This document shows positions 16,900 to 26,090 of a stretch of 64,000 bases of DNA, piece after piece. Numbering within the stretch: position 1 is the stretch's first letter; every line of letters begins with the position of its first letter. A model generated the notes under the pieces. The model was not told where the DNA came from. It searched no databases and saw only the letters and a program-made list of their open reading frames with translations. Location: the NCBI RefSeq assembly GCF_014841105.1, contig NZ_JACYWE010000005.1, forward strand, positions 192,699 to 256,698, read 5' to 3'. This DNA comes from Lolliginicoccus lacisalsi. Lineage in GTDB: Bacteria; Actinomycetota; Actinomycetes; Mycobacteriales; Mycobacteriaceae. A program made the position numbers and the translations under genes.

Positions 16900-19044
16900 C
16901 TATCCGACGGGCAGCGGGATGCGGATGCCCGGGAAGATCTCGACCTCGCGGAGCTGCGGCAGCGGCGGCAGCTCAGGCACCTGGATCGGCGGCGGGGCCG
17001 GGGCCGGGGCGGGCGCGGGGGCGGAACGCCGTTGCTGGGGCGAGGGCCGGGAGGGCTGCGGCTCGACGTAGACGGGGACGCCTGCCTGGCCCGCGATGGG
17101 GTCGGGCCACGGGAAGGTCTCGATCTCCGTGCCCGACAGCGAGGCGTCCATCGTCTGCTTCCAGATGGACGCTGGCAGGGACGACCCGTAGATGCTGCCG
17201 CCCCACAGGTTGAGCAGTGGCTCCGAGTCGTTGGTGCCCATCCATACCGCGGTGGACAGCGAGGGCGTGTAGCCGACCATCCAGGCGTCCTTGTTCAGTC
17301 CGGTGTCGCCGAGCTGGGTTGTCCCGGTCTTCGACGCCGACGGCCTGCCACCCGCGAGCCCATTGCCCCGCGAGTAGGAGGCGATCGGGAGCATCGCCTG
17401 GGTGGCGTTGTCGGCCACGGCCTCGTCGATGCGCTGCTCCCCCTCGCTCCGGGGCCGCTCGTAGAGCACCTCGCCATCGGCGGCGACGACGCGCTCCACG
17501 AAGTAGGGCTCGTGGTACACCCCGGAAGCGGCGATGGTCGCATAGGCCGAGGCCATGTCGATGGGGCGAACGAGGTACTGGCCGAGCACGATGCCGGTCT
17601 GCGGGGCGCCGCCGTCCTCGGTGAGGGATACGCCCTGCACGCCGGGGATGTTCTCGGGAATGCCGGCCGCATGGGCCGCGTCAGCGATGCTCTGCGGGCC
17701 GTTGTCCATGGCAAGGGTGAGCCGGTAGAAGCTGGTGTTGAGGGACCGCTTGAGCGCCTCGGCGATGTTGCAGGTCCCGCAGGACGCCCCATCCACGTTG
17801 GTGATGCGAAGGTTGCCGATCGTCACCGGGGAGCTGTCGTAGCGGGCCGACAGCGGGATGCCCTGGTCGAGCGCGGCGAGGAGGCCGAACACCTTGAACG
17901 CCGATCCTGCCTGGAGCGGGGCCTGGGCGTAGTCATAGCCCTGCCCCTGGGGGCCGCCATAGTATGCCCGCACGGCCCCGGAGCGGGGGTCGATGGAGAC
18001 GACCGCTGTGCGCAGGTTCTCGGGCTCCCCGGCCATGACATTGGCCACCGAGTCGATGGCTGCCTGCTGCTTGGGCGGGTCGATCGTGGTGACGATGCGG
18101 ACGCCGCGCGTGTCGATGAGTTCCTGGTCCACCCCGAGTCGCTCGAGCTCGTCGAGAACCTGGGCACGGACGAGGCCCTCGGGGCCGAGCGCATCGTTGG
18201 GGTCAGGGATCTGCTCGAACGGGACGACCTGCGGGAACTCCATGGAGCTGCGCTCGGAGGGCCGCAGCACGTTCATCGCGGTCATGCCGTCGAGCACGTA
18301 GTTCCAGCGCTCGCGGAGCTTCTCGCTGTCATCGCTGGAGTCGAGGCTCGAGGGGCGGTTGATGACCGCGGCGAGCAGGGCGCCCTCCTGCGGGGTGAGC
18401 TCGCCGACGGGCTTGCCGAAGTACGCCTGGGCCGCCGTGGCGACACCGTAGGCCCCGCGCCCGAAGTAGATGGTGTTGAGGTAGGCGGTGAGGACATCGT
18501 CCTTGGTCCATTCGCGGGCCATGCGCGCCGCTAGCACCAGCTCGCGCCACTTCCGGGAGTACGTGCGATCGGAACCCACGACGGTGTTCTTGACGAATTG
18601 CTGGGTGATGGTCGAGCCACCGCCGGCGTCCTCCTTGCCGGTGAGGTTGTCCCAAGCGGCGCGCGTGAAGCCTCGCACCGAGAAGCCTGGGTTCTCGTAG
18701 AAGCTGCGATCCTCGGCGGCGAGCACGGCATCGCGGACATGCTCGGGCACCTCGTCGAGGGTGATGTTGACCCGGTTGCCCTCGGGAGGGGCCACCTGCG
18801 CGAGGACGGTGGAATCGTCGGCGGCGACGATCGTGGCGATCTGGTTGTTGCGCAGGGCCTCGGGCCGCGGCACCTCTGCCTCGCGATAGCTGTACGCGAA
18901 GTAGCCGACAGGCACGATGACGAGTACCAGGAGCAGGACAAGCGCTGCTAGCAGGACGGCGCGCAGCCGCGACCGCTTGCGCCGCGGCCTGCCGCGTCCC
19001 GCCGCGGACCGCGATGCCCTAGTGTGCTCAGAACCCACAGTCAT
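16900..19044 (-). CDS. Class A penicillin-binding protein, PonA1-like
   Basis: A bifunctional peptidoglycan synthase of 714 residues. An Arg/Lys-rich cytoplasmic start leads to a membrane anchor at about 29-52. The transglycosylase domain has Glu111 in LAAEDRSFYENPG and GGGSTITQQFVKN. The transpeptidase domain has Ser381-x-x-Lys384 (SAFK), SLN at 434-436 and KTGT at 572-575. The C-terminus is Pro/Ala-rich and has no PASTA domain, which resembles PonA1 rather than PonA2 of mycobacteria. The ATG 19044 has GAAGGA upstream. The patatin-like gene follows. Confidence 0.95.
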   Translation of the reverse strand: MTVGSEHTRASRSAAGRGRPRRKRSRLRAVLLAALVLLLVLVIVPVGYFAYSYREAEVPRPEALRNNQIATIVAADDSTVLAQVAPPEGNRVNITLDEVPEHVRDAVLAAEDRSFYENPGFSVRGFTRAAWDNLTGKEDAGGGSTITQQFVKNTVVGSDRTYSRKWRELVLAARMAREWTKDDVLTAYLNTIYFGRGAYGVATAAQAYFGKPVGELTPQEGALLAAVINRPSSLDSSDDSEKLRERWNYVLDGMTAMNVLRPSERSSMEFPQVVPFEQIPDPNDALGPEGLVRAQVLDELERLGVDQELIDTRGVRIVTTIDPPKQQAAIDSVANVMAGEPENLRTAVVSIDPRSGAVRAYYGGPQGQGYDYAQAPLQAGSAFKVFGLLAALDQGIPLSARYDSSPVTIGNLRITNVDGASCGTCNIAEALKRSLNTSFYRLTLAMDNGPQSIADAAHAAGIPENIPGVQGVSLTEDGGAPQTGIVLGQYLVRPIDMASAYATIAASGVYHEPYFVERVVAADGEVLYERPRSEGEQRIDEAVADNATQAMLPIASYSRGNGLAGGRPSASKTGTTQLGDTGLNKDAWMVGYTPSLSTAVWMGTNDSEPLLNLWGGSIYGSSLPASIWKQTMDASLSGTEIETFPWPDPIAGQAGVPVYVEPQPSRPSPQQRRSAPAPAPAPAPPPIQVPELPPLPQLREVEIFPGIRIPLPVG

Positions 19045-19260
19045 ATTCCTTCGGAGCCCGGCCTTTGCGCCGCTGGCCTCATAGTCCGGCAAACACCCAC
19101 GTTGTCTCGTCGCCCAGGGTAGCGCCAGCAGCGTCAGCACCACCACATGCGCGCAGCAGGTCACACGTGCGATCGGCACTACCCGGCTAGGACCTTGATA
19201 GCCTGGGGCCCGCGTCCTGCAGGAAGCATCCGCACCGCACGCCCCCTAGGAGATCCTCCC

Positions 19261-20016
19261 GTGGTCGCACGTAGCCCCGCAAGCCCGAACCTCCCAGCGA
19301 CGCCGGGGAGCAGGCCGACTGCCCTCGCCGTGCTGCTTCTCGTCATCGAGGCGGGGCTGACGATCTGGCTGCTGGTCGCCTGGCCCGCGGAGGCCGCGCA
19401 GTGGCTCGTGCCCATCGAGCTCGTCACCTATGCGCTCGGCCTGGGAGCTTTGCTGTGCGTGCTGTTCGACCAGTTGTGGGCCGCGCACGCGTATGTGGCG
19501 CTCCGCCTGTTCCTCGTGCTGTGCTATCTGCTCGACGGCAGCATCGTGGGCATTGCACTTTCGGTGGCCGTGCTCGTCCTCGCCACCAGGCTCGCGGTAC
19601 GGGCGCGCGAGCAGCTCGTGCCCCTGGTCGTTCCCGATGATGCAGCGCAGGCCTGGCGCATATATTCGCTCGCCGGATGCTTGCTCGCTGTGGAGCTGCT
19701 GCATATCGCTGGGCTGCTCCGGCTGGGTCCCGACGCGCGCGACGCGATCATTGGCCTGTTGCCGCTGCCCGTGGTCGCTGGGGCGATCGCGGTGGGGCTG
19801 GGCGGCCTCGTGGGCGCTGCGCTGCTGCGCTTCCCCGGCGCGGTGGTCTATGTCGCGTACCGCACCGTGGCGGGCATGTACCTCACCGCGGGGCTCGCGT
19901 TCGATTCGATCGCGCCGCCCGAGGTGATTCTCTCGGCCCTGCTGATGTTCGTTCTCGCCGAGGTGCTGACCCGGCGGGTCTACCAGCTCGCGGAGGCACG
20001 GCGCGCCCTGCTGTAG
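19261..20016 (+). CDS. Polytopic membrane protein, unknown
   Basis: A 251-residue integral membrane protein with about seven or eight hydrophobic segments and few charged loops. The GTG at 19261 follows AGGAGATCC. No transporter or enzyme motif is visible. It is divergent from the penicillin-binding protein gene across a 216-base gap and lies 46 bases upstream of the DUF2339 gene, which it probably accompanies in an operon. Confidence 0.75.
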   Translation: MVARSPASPNLPATPGSRPTALAVLLLVIEAGLTIWLLVAWPAEAAQWLVPIELVTYALGLGALLCVLFDQLWAAHAYVALRLFLVLCYLLDGSIVGIALSVAVLVLATRLAVRAREQLVPLVVPDDAAQAWRIYSLAGCLLAVELLHIAGLLRLGPDARDAIIGLLPLPVVAGAIAVGLGGLVGAALLRFPGAVVYVAYRTVAGMYLTAGLAFDSIAPPEVILSALLMFVLAEVLTRRVYQLAEARRALL

Positions 20017-20062
20017 CCGCGATCGACGCGCATTCCGCGCGCGGTGCGCGGATGATGGAGCC

Positions 20063-21790
20063 GTGGAACACAGAGATCCGCCGGACAGGGACATCGCGGA
20101 TGTGCTTGCGGCCAGGCTGTCCCAGATCAGCACGCAGCTCGACTATGCCCGCCATGAGCTGGAGTTGCTGCGCCGCGAGGCCCACGCGACGGGTCCGGCC
20201 CCGGCCACGGCGGCCTTGCCGGCGAGCGGTGCGCCATCGACCGCGGACACTCGCTCGCCCCACCCGGCGGCCACGCCATGGTGGGCGCGGGATGCCACCC
20301 TCGGCAGGGTGCTGGCCACGGCGGGCACCGCCATCACCCTGATCGGGGTCGCCCTGCTGCTGGTGCTGGCCATCCAGTCGGGGTTGCTCGGACCGGCCGG
20401 ACGCGTCGTCGCGGGCGCGATTCTTGCCTCGGGCCTGCTGGGCCTGGCGCTGTGGCGATCGCGCCGCGATGAGGTCAACGCGGGCATCGTGGCGCTGGCC
20501 GCGACCGGCGTCGCGGGGCTGTACCTCGACATCGTCGCCGCGACCGCGCTGTACGAGCTGGTTCCCGTCGTGGTGGGGCTCGCCATCGCGTTCGCTGTGG
20601 CATCCGCGGGATCGCAGCTCGCCGTGGCGTGGGATTCCCGCTGGCTCGTGCACATGGTAGTACTCGGGGGCGCGGCGCTGGCACCATTCGTTGCCGGGGG
20701 CATCACGCCTGCCGTCGCGGCATTCCTCGTGGCCCTGATGGCGGCGACGTTCCCGGCACAGCGTTCCCGGCAGTGGCCTTGGTTGATGGCCTCCCGCGTG
20801 GGCCCGCCCGTTCTGGCGCTGGTGATCGGCATGCATTCGCCGGGCAGCCAACCGGGATTGTCGATCGCGTGGCAGGCAGTGGCGCTCTCGGCGATCCTCC
20901 TCGTGCTGGCAGTGGGCACGGGTTTCGTGCTGCTGCGCGAGGCTGGCCGGGCGTACCACGGCGCCGCGATGCTGGGTATCGCGGCTGCCGCGCTGCCCCT
21001 GCTGCTCGCCCGGGAGCTGCTCGCGGCGGGGCCATACGCGGTGGTGTGCGTGGCGAGCGGTGCCGTGCTGCTGGCCGTGGCCGCGCTCGCGCCAGGCATC
21101 CGCGGGGGCCCGCGCATGCTCATCGGCGGGATCGGTGTCCTGGCCGGAATCCTCGCCATCACGTCGTGGGTTCCCGGGGGCCGCGCGGACGTGGTGGTGC
21201 TCGGTGCGGGCTGCGCGGTACTGCTGGGGTGGTCTCGCTCCCGGGATGCGGTGGCGGGGGCCGGTGGTGCCTTGCTCCTGGTCGCAGGTACTGCGCTGCT
21301 CGGCGCCACCGCTTCCCAGGGTCTGCTGGTGTCGTCATCGGTAGCGTCGGAGCGGGCGAGCATGCTGATCGTGGCCGCTGGGGCCCTGCTGGTGGTCGCT
21401 GCGGCTCTCGTGGCCAGCGCGGTGGGGGTGCCGGTGCTGCTTCGCCTGCTCGCGACGGGCGCGGTGCTGTACGGCTCGATGGTCGCGATCGTCGCCCTCG
21501 GCGTCCTGGTCGTCGGGGGTCGCACGGGATTCGTGGCCGGGCATGCGCTGGTGACGGTGCTCTGGATGGCGGTGGCGATCACGTTGCTGATCGTCGGTGC
21601 GCGGCGCAACGCAGTGCTCGCAGCTGGCGTGGTGATGGCCGCCGCGACGGTTGTCAAGCTAATGATGTTCGATCTCGCGGCGCTCGACGGGATCTATCGC
21701 GTGCTCGCGTTCTTGCTGGTCGGTGTGCTGCTCCTGCTGGCGGGGACCAGGATCGCTCGGCCCCGGGCAAGCCAGCCTGATCCAGCGTGA
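20063..21790 (+). CDS. DUF2339-type large membrane protein
   Basis: A 575-residue protein with a short N-terminal coiled-coil-like region (residues 10-40, QISTQLDYARHELELLRRE), a Pro/Ala linker, then about fourteen membrane segments. The first helices follow RDATLGRVLATAGTAITLIG, which is typical of the DUF2339 family. The family is widespread and uncharacterised; a cell-envelope role is often guessed. The GTG at 20063 has GGAG six bases upstream. It follows another polytopic membrane gene and converges on the secreted-protein gene with a 16-base gap. Confidence 0.8.
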   Translation: MEHRDPPDRDIADVLAARLSQISTQLDYARHELELLRREAHATGPAPATAALPASGAPSTADTRSPHPAATPWWARDATLGRVLATAGTAITLIGVALLLVLAIQSGLLGPAGRVVAGAILASGLLGLALWRSRRDEVNAGIVALAATGVAGLYLDIVAATALYELVPVVVGLAIAFAVASAGSQLAVAWDSRWLVHMVVLGGAALAPFVAGGITPAVAAFLVALMAATFPAQRSRQWPWLMASRVGPPVLALVIGMHSPGSQPGLSIAWQAVALSAILLVLAVGTGFVLLREAGRAYHGAAMLGIAAAALPLLLARELLAAGPYAVVCVASGAVLLAVAALAPGIRGGPRMLIGGIGVLAGILAITSWVPGGRADVVVLGAGCAVLLGWSRSRDAVAGAGGALLLVAGTALLGATASQGLLVSSSVASERASMLIVAAGALLVVAAALVASAVGVPVLLRLLATGAVLYGSMVAIVALGVLVVGGRTGFVAGHALVTVLWMAVAITLLIVGARRNAVLAAGVVMAAATVVKLMMFDLAALDGIYRVLAFLLVGVLLLLAGTRIARPRASQPDPA

Positions 21791-21806
21791 TGCCGGGCTG
21801 GGAGGA

Positions 21807-22472
21807 TCAGGAACTGACGACGAGGCGCACGGGCGCGGTCTGGCCGGGGAGGACCTCGAACGAGACCGGTCCGGTGGATTGCCCTCCCGTAGGGGGCTCG
21901 ATGATGTGCCAGCACCCGGCCGGAAGCATGGTGGCGAGGCGCCCGCTGGGGTCGCTGGGGGAGGAAACGAGCTCCGCGCCGCTGCCATCGCAGGGCCGGA
22001 TGACGATCGGGCGGTTGACGACGGGCGTGGTGCCATCCGGGCTGACGAGAGTGATCATCGCGGCACCGAGATCGTAGGCGCCCTCCATGAACGGAACGAA
22101 CCGGACCGTTGCAACGCCGCTCGATTCACCCACCATCGCCGTGATCGGTGTCGCGGCGGCGGGCATGTAGTCCGCGGGGTGGCGAATGGGGTTCACCGTG
22201 TAGCAGCCCGGCGCGACAGGCACCGTGGCGTCACCGGTGGCACCGAGGTCGATCACCCGGTAAGTGCTGACCGTCGGTTCGGATCCCGGGCAACCACTGG
22301 TGATGCTTACCGAGACATTGGAGATCGGCGCTCCCATCGCGCTGGTCGCCGAGACGCGGAGCTCGGCAGTGTCCTGCGCGGACGCGGTCGCCGCGAACGG
22401 CACTGTGACCAGCGTGGCAGCGGCGGCCATGACGGCGACGCGCGGCAGTCTCGCGATCGTGATAGTGCTCAT
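21807..22472 (-). CDS. Secreted protein with two Ig-like/prealbumin-like domains
   Basis: A 221-residue secreted protein. The signal peptide ends ATASA-QD at residue 32. Two similar beta-sandwich-type modules follow. The first is AELRVSATSAMGAPISNVSV, with a Cys, then PGCYTVNPI. The second is TLVSPDGTTPVVNRPIVIRP, with a Cys, then PAGCWHIIEP. Each has a pair of Cys that could form a disulfide. The repeated pattern G-C-Y/W near the end of each module suggests SdrD_B/CarboxypepD_reg-like folds seen in surface adhesins. GGAGGAAC precedes the ATG. No anchor is visible, so it is likely released or held by partners. Confidence 0.75.
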   Translation of the reverse strand: MSTITIARLPRVAVMAAAATLVTVPFAATASAQDTAELRVSATSAMGAPISNVSVSITSGCPGSEPTVSTYRVIDLGATGDATVPVAPGCYTVNPIRHPADYMPAAATPITAMVGESSGVATVRFVPFMEGAYDLGAAMITLVSPDGTTPVVNRPIVIRPCDGSGAELVSSPSDPSGRLATMLPAGCWHIIEPPTGGQSTGPVSFEVLPGQTAPVRLVVSS

Positions 22473-22570
22473 GATTGTTCCTCCGGCTCGCGCGCGCGGT
22501 GCGCGTGACTCAATGATGCCTCGTAGCGCCGATCTTGACCAGTCCGTTACAAGCTTCGGTGCCCCCAGCG

Positions 22571-23446
22571 CTAGGGGCGCAGCGTGCGGCCGAGGCCGGG
22601 CGGCACGCTCGCGTAGTAGGCATCGCAATCGGGGAACCCGAGCCGCCAGCCATCCGGGTGATCCATCGGCGCGGACTCGATCGGCGGGATCGGCAAGGCG
22701 TGGCCGCAAGGGTCCGCCGGCAGCGGGAGATCGCTGCTCGATGCGATGCGGGCGAGCGCGCGCAACTGGCTCCATGTCGGCGGCAGCAGTATCGCCTCGC
22801 CGCGGCTCCAGGCCGCGAGGGCATCCTGGGGCGCGCGCCAGAAGCACTCATCAGCCTCCGGGGTCTGGTCATCCGCGTGCTGGCCGGGCGGGAGCTTCGC
22901 GAGGAAGAAGCGGGTGTCGTAACGTCGCGAGTTTCCCGTGGGGGTGATCCAGTTGGCCATCGGGGCGAGGAGATCGGCCCGCACCGTGAGGTCATGCTCG
23001 CGCAGGAGCTCCGCGAAGGATACGGAGCGGGCCGCGAGCGCGGACCGGGCGTCCTCGAGCGTCGCGGATATCCATTGGGTGGTGACGATGCTGCCGTCGA
23101 GGTGGCTGGCGAGCAGGACGCCGCATTCCTCGTAGAGCTCGCGGATCGCGGCCACCACCAGGGCTCGCGCTGTTGGCTCACCGGTGCCGAACGCGCTCGC
23201 CCAGTACTCGGGCGCGGGTCCGTGCCAGGCGAGCGCCGCCGTGTGATCGGTCGGATCCACGCCGCCGCCGGGAAACACGGTCATGCCGGGGGCGAAGGGC
23301 ATGGTCCGGGATCGCCGCTGCAGGAAGACCTCGATTCCGCCTGGGGCCTCGTCGCCATCGGTCTCGCCCGGCATGTCGCGGACGAGAATGATCGTTGAGG
23401 CGTCGCGGATCGGGATGGCGCGCTCGTCCCGGTGAGCTGGGGCCAT
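22571..23446 (-). CDS. Nudix hydrolase, NUDT19-like
   Basis: A 291-residue Nudix hydrolase. The Nudix box is split. The Gly of FPGGGVDPTDH (58-68) starts it, and the catalytic part RELYEECGVLL lies at 102-112, with a 30-odd residue insertion between. That arrangement is typical of the NUDT7/NUDT19 type, which hydrolyse CoA derivatives or similar diphosphates. AGGAGG precedes the ATG at 23446. A small gene of unknown function lies upstream on the same strand, 56 bases away. Confidence 0.88.
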   Translation of the reverse strand: MAPAHRDERAIPIRDASTIILVRDMPGETDGDEAPGGIEVFLQRRSRTMPFAPGMTVFPGGGVDPTDHTAALAWHGPAPEYWASAFGTGEPTARALVVAAIRELYEECGVLLASHLDGSIVTTQWISATLEDARSALAARSVSFAELLREHDLTVRADLLAPMANWITPTGNSRRYDTRFFLAKLPPGQHADDQTPEADECFWRAPQDALAAWSRGEAILLPPTWSQLRALARIASSSDLPLPADPCGHALPIPPIESAPMDHPDGWRLGFPDCDAYYASVPPGLGRTLRP

Positions 23447-23502
23447 GCGGGGGACCTCCTGCATGCTGGTGGTCCTGTCGACCATACCCGCGCCGCGCGC
23501 CT

Positions 23503-23895
23503 CTAGAAGATCGCGAGCTGGTCGGCGCTGCTGCCGCGGCGGCGACGGCTGCCGGTGGCGCCCCGGGTGGCATGCGGCGCGCGCGCATTGCGGGCGATGC
23601 GGATCTCGGCGGCGTCGATCCCCTGCGCGCGGGCCTGGGCGATGTAGGGCGCGGGGTCCACTCCCGCGATGTCGGCGATGGCGATGCGCGCGAGCAGTTG
23701 CTGCCGCCACCATGCGGCGCCCTCGCCCGTCTCGCGGGCGTTCCAGAGCCGCAGCCACCGGGGCGTGCCGGGGGCTGGCGACCCGGTCGCGTGCGCGGTG
23801 AGCTTGTCGATCCAGCGATCGATGGTGTCGGTCAGCGTCTCGCCGGCCTCGGCGAGCGCATCATCTGACACTCCTGTCACACGCACGCTTACCAC
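23503..23895 (-). CDS. Hypothetical protein, about 130 aa
   Basis: An unrecognised soluble protein. The N-terminal part is helical, with W-rich PRWLRLWNARETGEGAAWWR in the middle. The C-terminus is very basic (GSRRRRGSS) before a hydrophobic end. The start is unclear: several GTG codons (23895, 23886, 23880) lie in frame without a ribosome site, so the transcript could be leaderless. It is upstream of the Nudix gene and may be co-transcribed. Confidence 0.6.
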   Translation of the reverse strand: MVSVRVTGVSDDALAEAGETLTDTIDRWIDKLTAHATGSPAPGTPRWLRLWNARETGEGAAWWRQQLLARIAIADIAGVDPAPYIAQARAQGIDAAEIRIARNARAPHATRGATGSRRRRGSSADQLAIF

Positions 23896-24149
23896 ACTAA
23901 CGCGTATTCATGAACGGGCACAGCGGAATTGCCTGCTTTTCGCGCCCTCGCGCATCATGCGCCGCAGCTTGTCGCCATTCGCGAGCTCCAGGCCGGGGGC
24001 GCTGGCCCGGAGCTCGCCACGCCCGGGCGGAACACGCCGGCAGCGCCTGCCATGCCCGATCCCCCGGCGTGGGTAGCCTGGCCAAAAGTAGACCGGCGAA
24101 CGACAGCTGATCAGGCGACACGCGACAAGGCAGATAGCGAACACCTCAC

Positions 24150-25118
24150 ATGGCAGCGAACCCAAGCACCACCCTCACCCACGATGACCGCATGCTCGAG
24201 TGCTACCGGATCGTCGACAAGGAGCTCGAGATCCGCCACCGGGGCGAGTTCACTCCGCGCGATATATGGGAAATGGCCCGGATGACGGTCTCGGCCCAGT
24301 TCCTGCCGCACTACTTCTCCTATGTGCCCGGCTGGCGCCGTGCCCTGCGCCGGCTCGGCGGCGACCGGATCATGCCTGACTTCGCCTGCATCGGCGCCAT
24401 CAAGTCCGGCACCTCAGAGCTCGCCACCTACCTCATGCAGCACCCCAACATGATCGTCCCGCTGTCGAAGGAGCCCAATCGCGAGAACCCCGGCGACTGG
24501 CGCATCTTCTACCCCACCCGCAAGGAGGTGGCCGAGCTCGAAGCGGTCCGCGGCCCGATGCGGGCAGGATACTTCGAGCCCCGCCTCCACCAGGTCGCAG
24601 TCCTCGATGGCTTTCACGCGCAGCGCCCGGACGGCAAGGTCATCATCATGCTCCGCGACCCCGTCCGTCGTGCCTACTCGCACTTCAAGTGGGATTTCCT
24701 CGCCACGGGGCGCAAGAGCCACCTCAGTGGCTACATGACCTCGTACCGTGACTACGTCCGGCGCGCGCTCGACGTGTTCCCCGCGCACGGCTTTCCCACC
24801 TCCATCGTCGGCCTGCCGCCGCTCGAGGCCGGCATCTATGCGCCGTCCGTGCGGCTGTGGATCGAGCGATTCGGGGCGGAGAACATTCACTTCATCGGCG
24901 CGGAGGAATTCTTCGCCGACATCCCTGGAACGCTCAACAGCATCTTCCGCTTCCTGGGCCTGCCCGAGCACGAGCCCGCCATCCGGCAGCCGGTCAACAC
25001 GAACAACATCGACGCGCCGCCGGAGGATCCCGAGGCCAGGGAGCTCCTGCGCGACTTCTACCAGCCCTACAACAAGGAGCTGTTCGCGATCCTGGGTCGC
25101 GAGCTCGACTGGATCTAG
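24150..25118 (+). CDS. PAPS-dependent sulfotransferase-family protein
   Basis: A 322-residue sulfotransferase-domain protein, probably cytoplasmic. The 5'-phosphosulfate loop IGAIKSGTSEL (81-91) contains Lys85. The 3'-phosphate-binding motif MLRDPVRRAYSHF (167-179) has the expected Arg and Ser. After the first loop the sequence is SKEPNRENP, where many relatives have K-E-P-H, so the usual His is replaced by Asn. Substrates of actinobacterial members include glycolipids and carbohydrates; none is implied by neighbours. The ATG at 24150 has no obvious ribosome site. No gene is evident in the 254 bases upstream. Confidence 0.85.
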   Translation: MAANPSTTLTHDDRMLECYRIVDKELEIRHRGEFTPRDIWEMARMTVSAQFLPHYFSYVPGWRRALRRLGGDRIMPDFACIGAIKSGTSELATYLMQHPNMIVPLSKEPNRENPGDWRIFYPTRKEVAELEAVRGPMRAGYFEPRLHQVAVLDGFHAQRPDGKVIIMLRDPVRRAYSHFKWDFLATGRKSHLSGYMTSYRDYVRRALDVFPAHGFPTSIVGLPPLEAGIYAPSVRLWIERFGAENIHFIGAEEFFADIPGTLNSIFRFLGLPEHEPAIRQPVNTNNIDAPPEDPEARELLRDFYQPYNKELFAILGRELDWI

Positions 25119-25237
25119 CCGCGCCCCCTGGGGGATCCCGCGACGCGCCGATGACGACTGCAAAAACACCCCGCTGCACATCGCATCCGGGCCGTAGACT
25201 AGTGACGAGGCTCACCAACGAGGGATGGAAAGCGAAC

Positions 25238-25897
25238 ATGGCACCCACAGAGGACCCCACGACCACTACGACCTCGGCGCCCGCGGATCGCCTCGAGGAC
25301 CTGCGCGCGCTGTCGAAGAAGGACCCGACGGAGGCCTCCTCGCAGGCCTGGGCGTGGCTGAAGGACATGCGCGATAGCGAGCTGCGCGAGTACGACAAGG
25401 CCGCGGCCGCGCTCGAGTCGATGTTCCGAGCCAGCTCGCCGCCGCGCAAGCTCGAGGGACAGACCGAGGGCCTGCTCGTCATGACCACCACCATGCCAAT
25501 CCTCGACCGCACCGTCACCGCCGTCACCGACCTGTGGATGCCCTGGGAGGGCAAGCGGTTCGACGCCGAGGGCAAGGGCGCCAATCGCATCGCGTCGCGC
25601 GCGTCGATGCCCCTTCGCCTGCTGTGGCCGCTGTACTCGATGACGCAGACCGAGGACGGCAAGCTCGCGTTCGACTTCACCACCCATGTCGAGGCCAGCC
25701 GCGACAAGGAAGGTGGCGAGCAGGATGTGCTGGTCATCGACTACAAGTCCGTGGAGACCAACCCCAGGTTGCTCATCCGCAGCGTTCGCGACGAGCTCGT
25801 GGAGCTCGTGCCCGGGGTCTACCTGGGCAAGATCCTGTTCCGCGTCTCCGGCCGGTATCACAAGATCGGTTTCTTCGCCCTGCACAACCTCGACTAG
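25238..25897 (+). CDS. Hypothetical protein, beta-rich, 219 aa
   Basis: I do not recognise this family by name. Residues 1-70 are hydrophilic and helical, with a Thr-rich start. Residues 75-219 look like a beta-barrel or lipocalin-like domain: GQTEGLLVMTTTM, LWMPWEGKRFDAEGKG, then VLVIDYKSVETNPRLLIRSV and ELVPGVYLGKILFR, ending GRYHKIGFFAL. The V-Y-L-G-K-I-L-F-R piece resembles the last strands of actinobacterial lipid-related hypothetical proteins. There is no signal peptide. The ATG 25238 has a weak GGAAAG upstream. It lies 119 bases after the sulfotransferase gene, possibly one operon. Confidence 0.7.
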   Translation: MAPTEDPTTTTTSAPADRLEDLRALSKKDPTEASSQAWAWLKDMRDSELREYDKAAAALESMFRASSPPRKLEGQTEGLLVMTTTMPILDRTVTAVTDLWMPWEGKRFDAEGKGANRIASRASMPLRLLWPLYSMTQTEDGKLAFDFTTHVEASRDKEGGEQDVLVIDYKSVETNPRLLIRSVRDELVELVPGVYLGKILFRVSGRYHKIGFFALHNLD

Positions 25898-25912
25898 ACA
25901 ACCGCGGGATAG

Positions 25913-25985
25913 CACGACCTCGGGGCAGCACGACCTCGGGGCAGCACCACCTCGGGGCAGCACCACCGCGGGGCAGCACGACCGC
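25913..25985. repeat. 16-bp tandem repeat
   Basis: The 16-mer CACGACCTCGGGGCAG occurs at 25913 and 25929 unchanged. Variants CACCACCTCGGGGCAG at 25945 and CACCACCGCGGGGCAG at 25961 follow, and a partial unit starts at 25977. It lies just after the stop of the hypothetical gene and just before family 1 copy 3. Confidence 0.9.
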
Positions 25986-25986
25986 A

Positions 25987-26052
25987 AACGCGATAGAAGC
26001 CGTGGAGAATCCAGGTTGGCTTCTATCGCGTTTGACGGTTTCCAGTGCTTCT
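25987..26052 (+). repeat. Dispersed inverted repeat, family 1, copy 3
   Basis: Perfect 15-base arms at 25987-26001 and 26020-26034 are separated by 18 bases with a conserved CCAGGTTG. They are followed by a conserved flank GGTTTCCAGTGCTT. The element lies between the convergent ends of the hypothetical gene (25897) and gabD2 (26091). Confidence 0.88.
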
Positions 26053-26090
26053 GCCGCTGGCCGGTCGGCTCGCGGAGCCGGGCCTGCCGC

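Noticed and set aside
16900-17130. PASTA domain at the end of the penicillin-binding protein
   Set aside because: The C-terminal sequence is Pro/Ala/Arg-rich low complexity and lacks PASTA-type alternating strands.
17032-18534. A 500-codon plus-strand frame inside the penicillin-binding protein gene
   Set aside because: It is antisense to the transglycosylase and transpeptidase motifs and has low-complexity Gly/Arg/Asp/Val composition.
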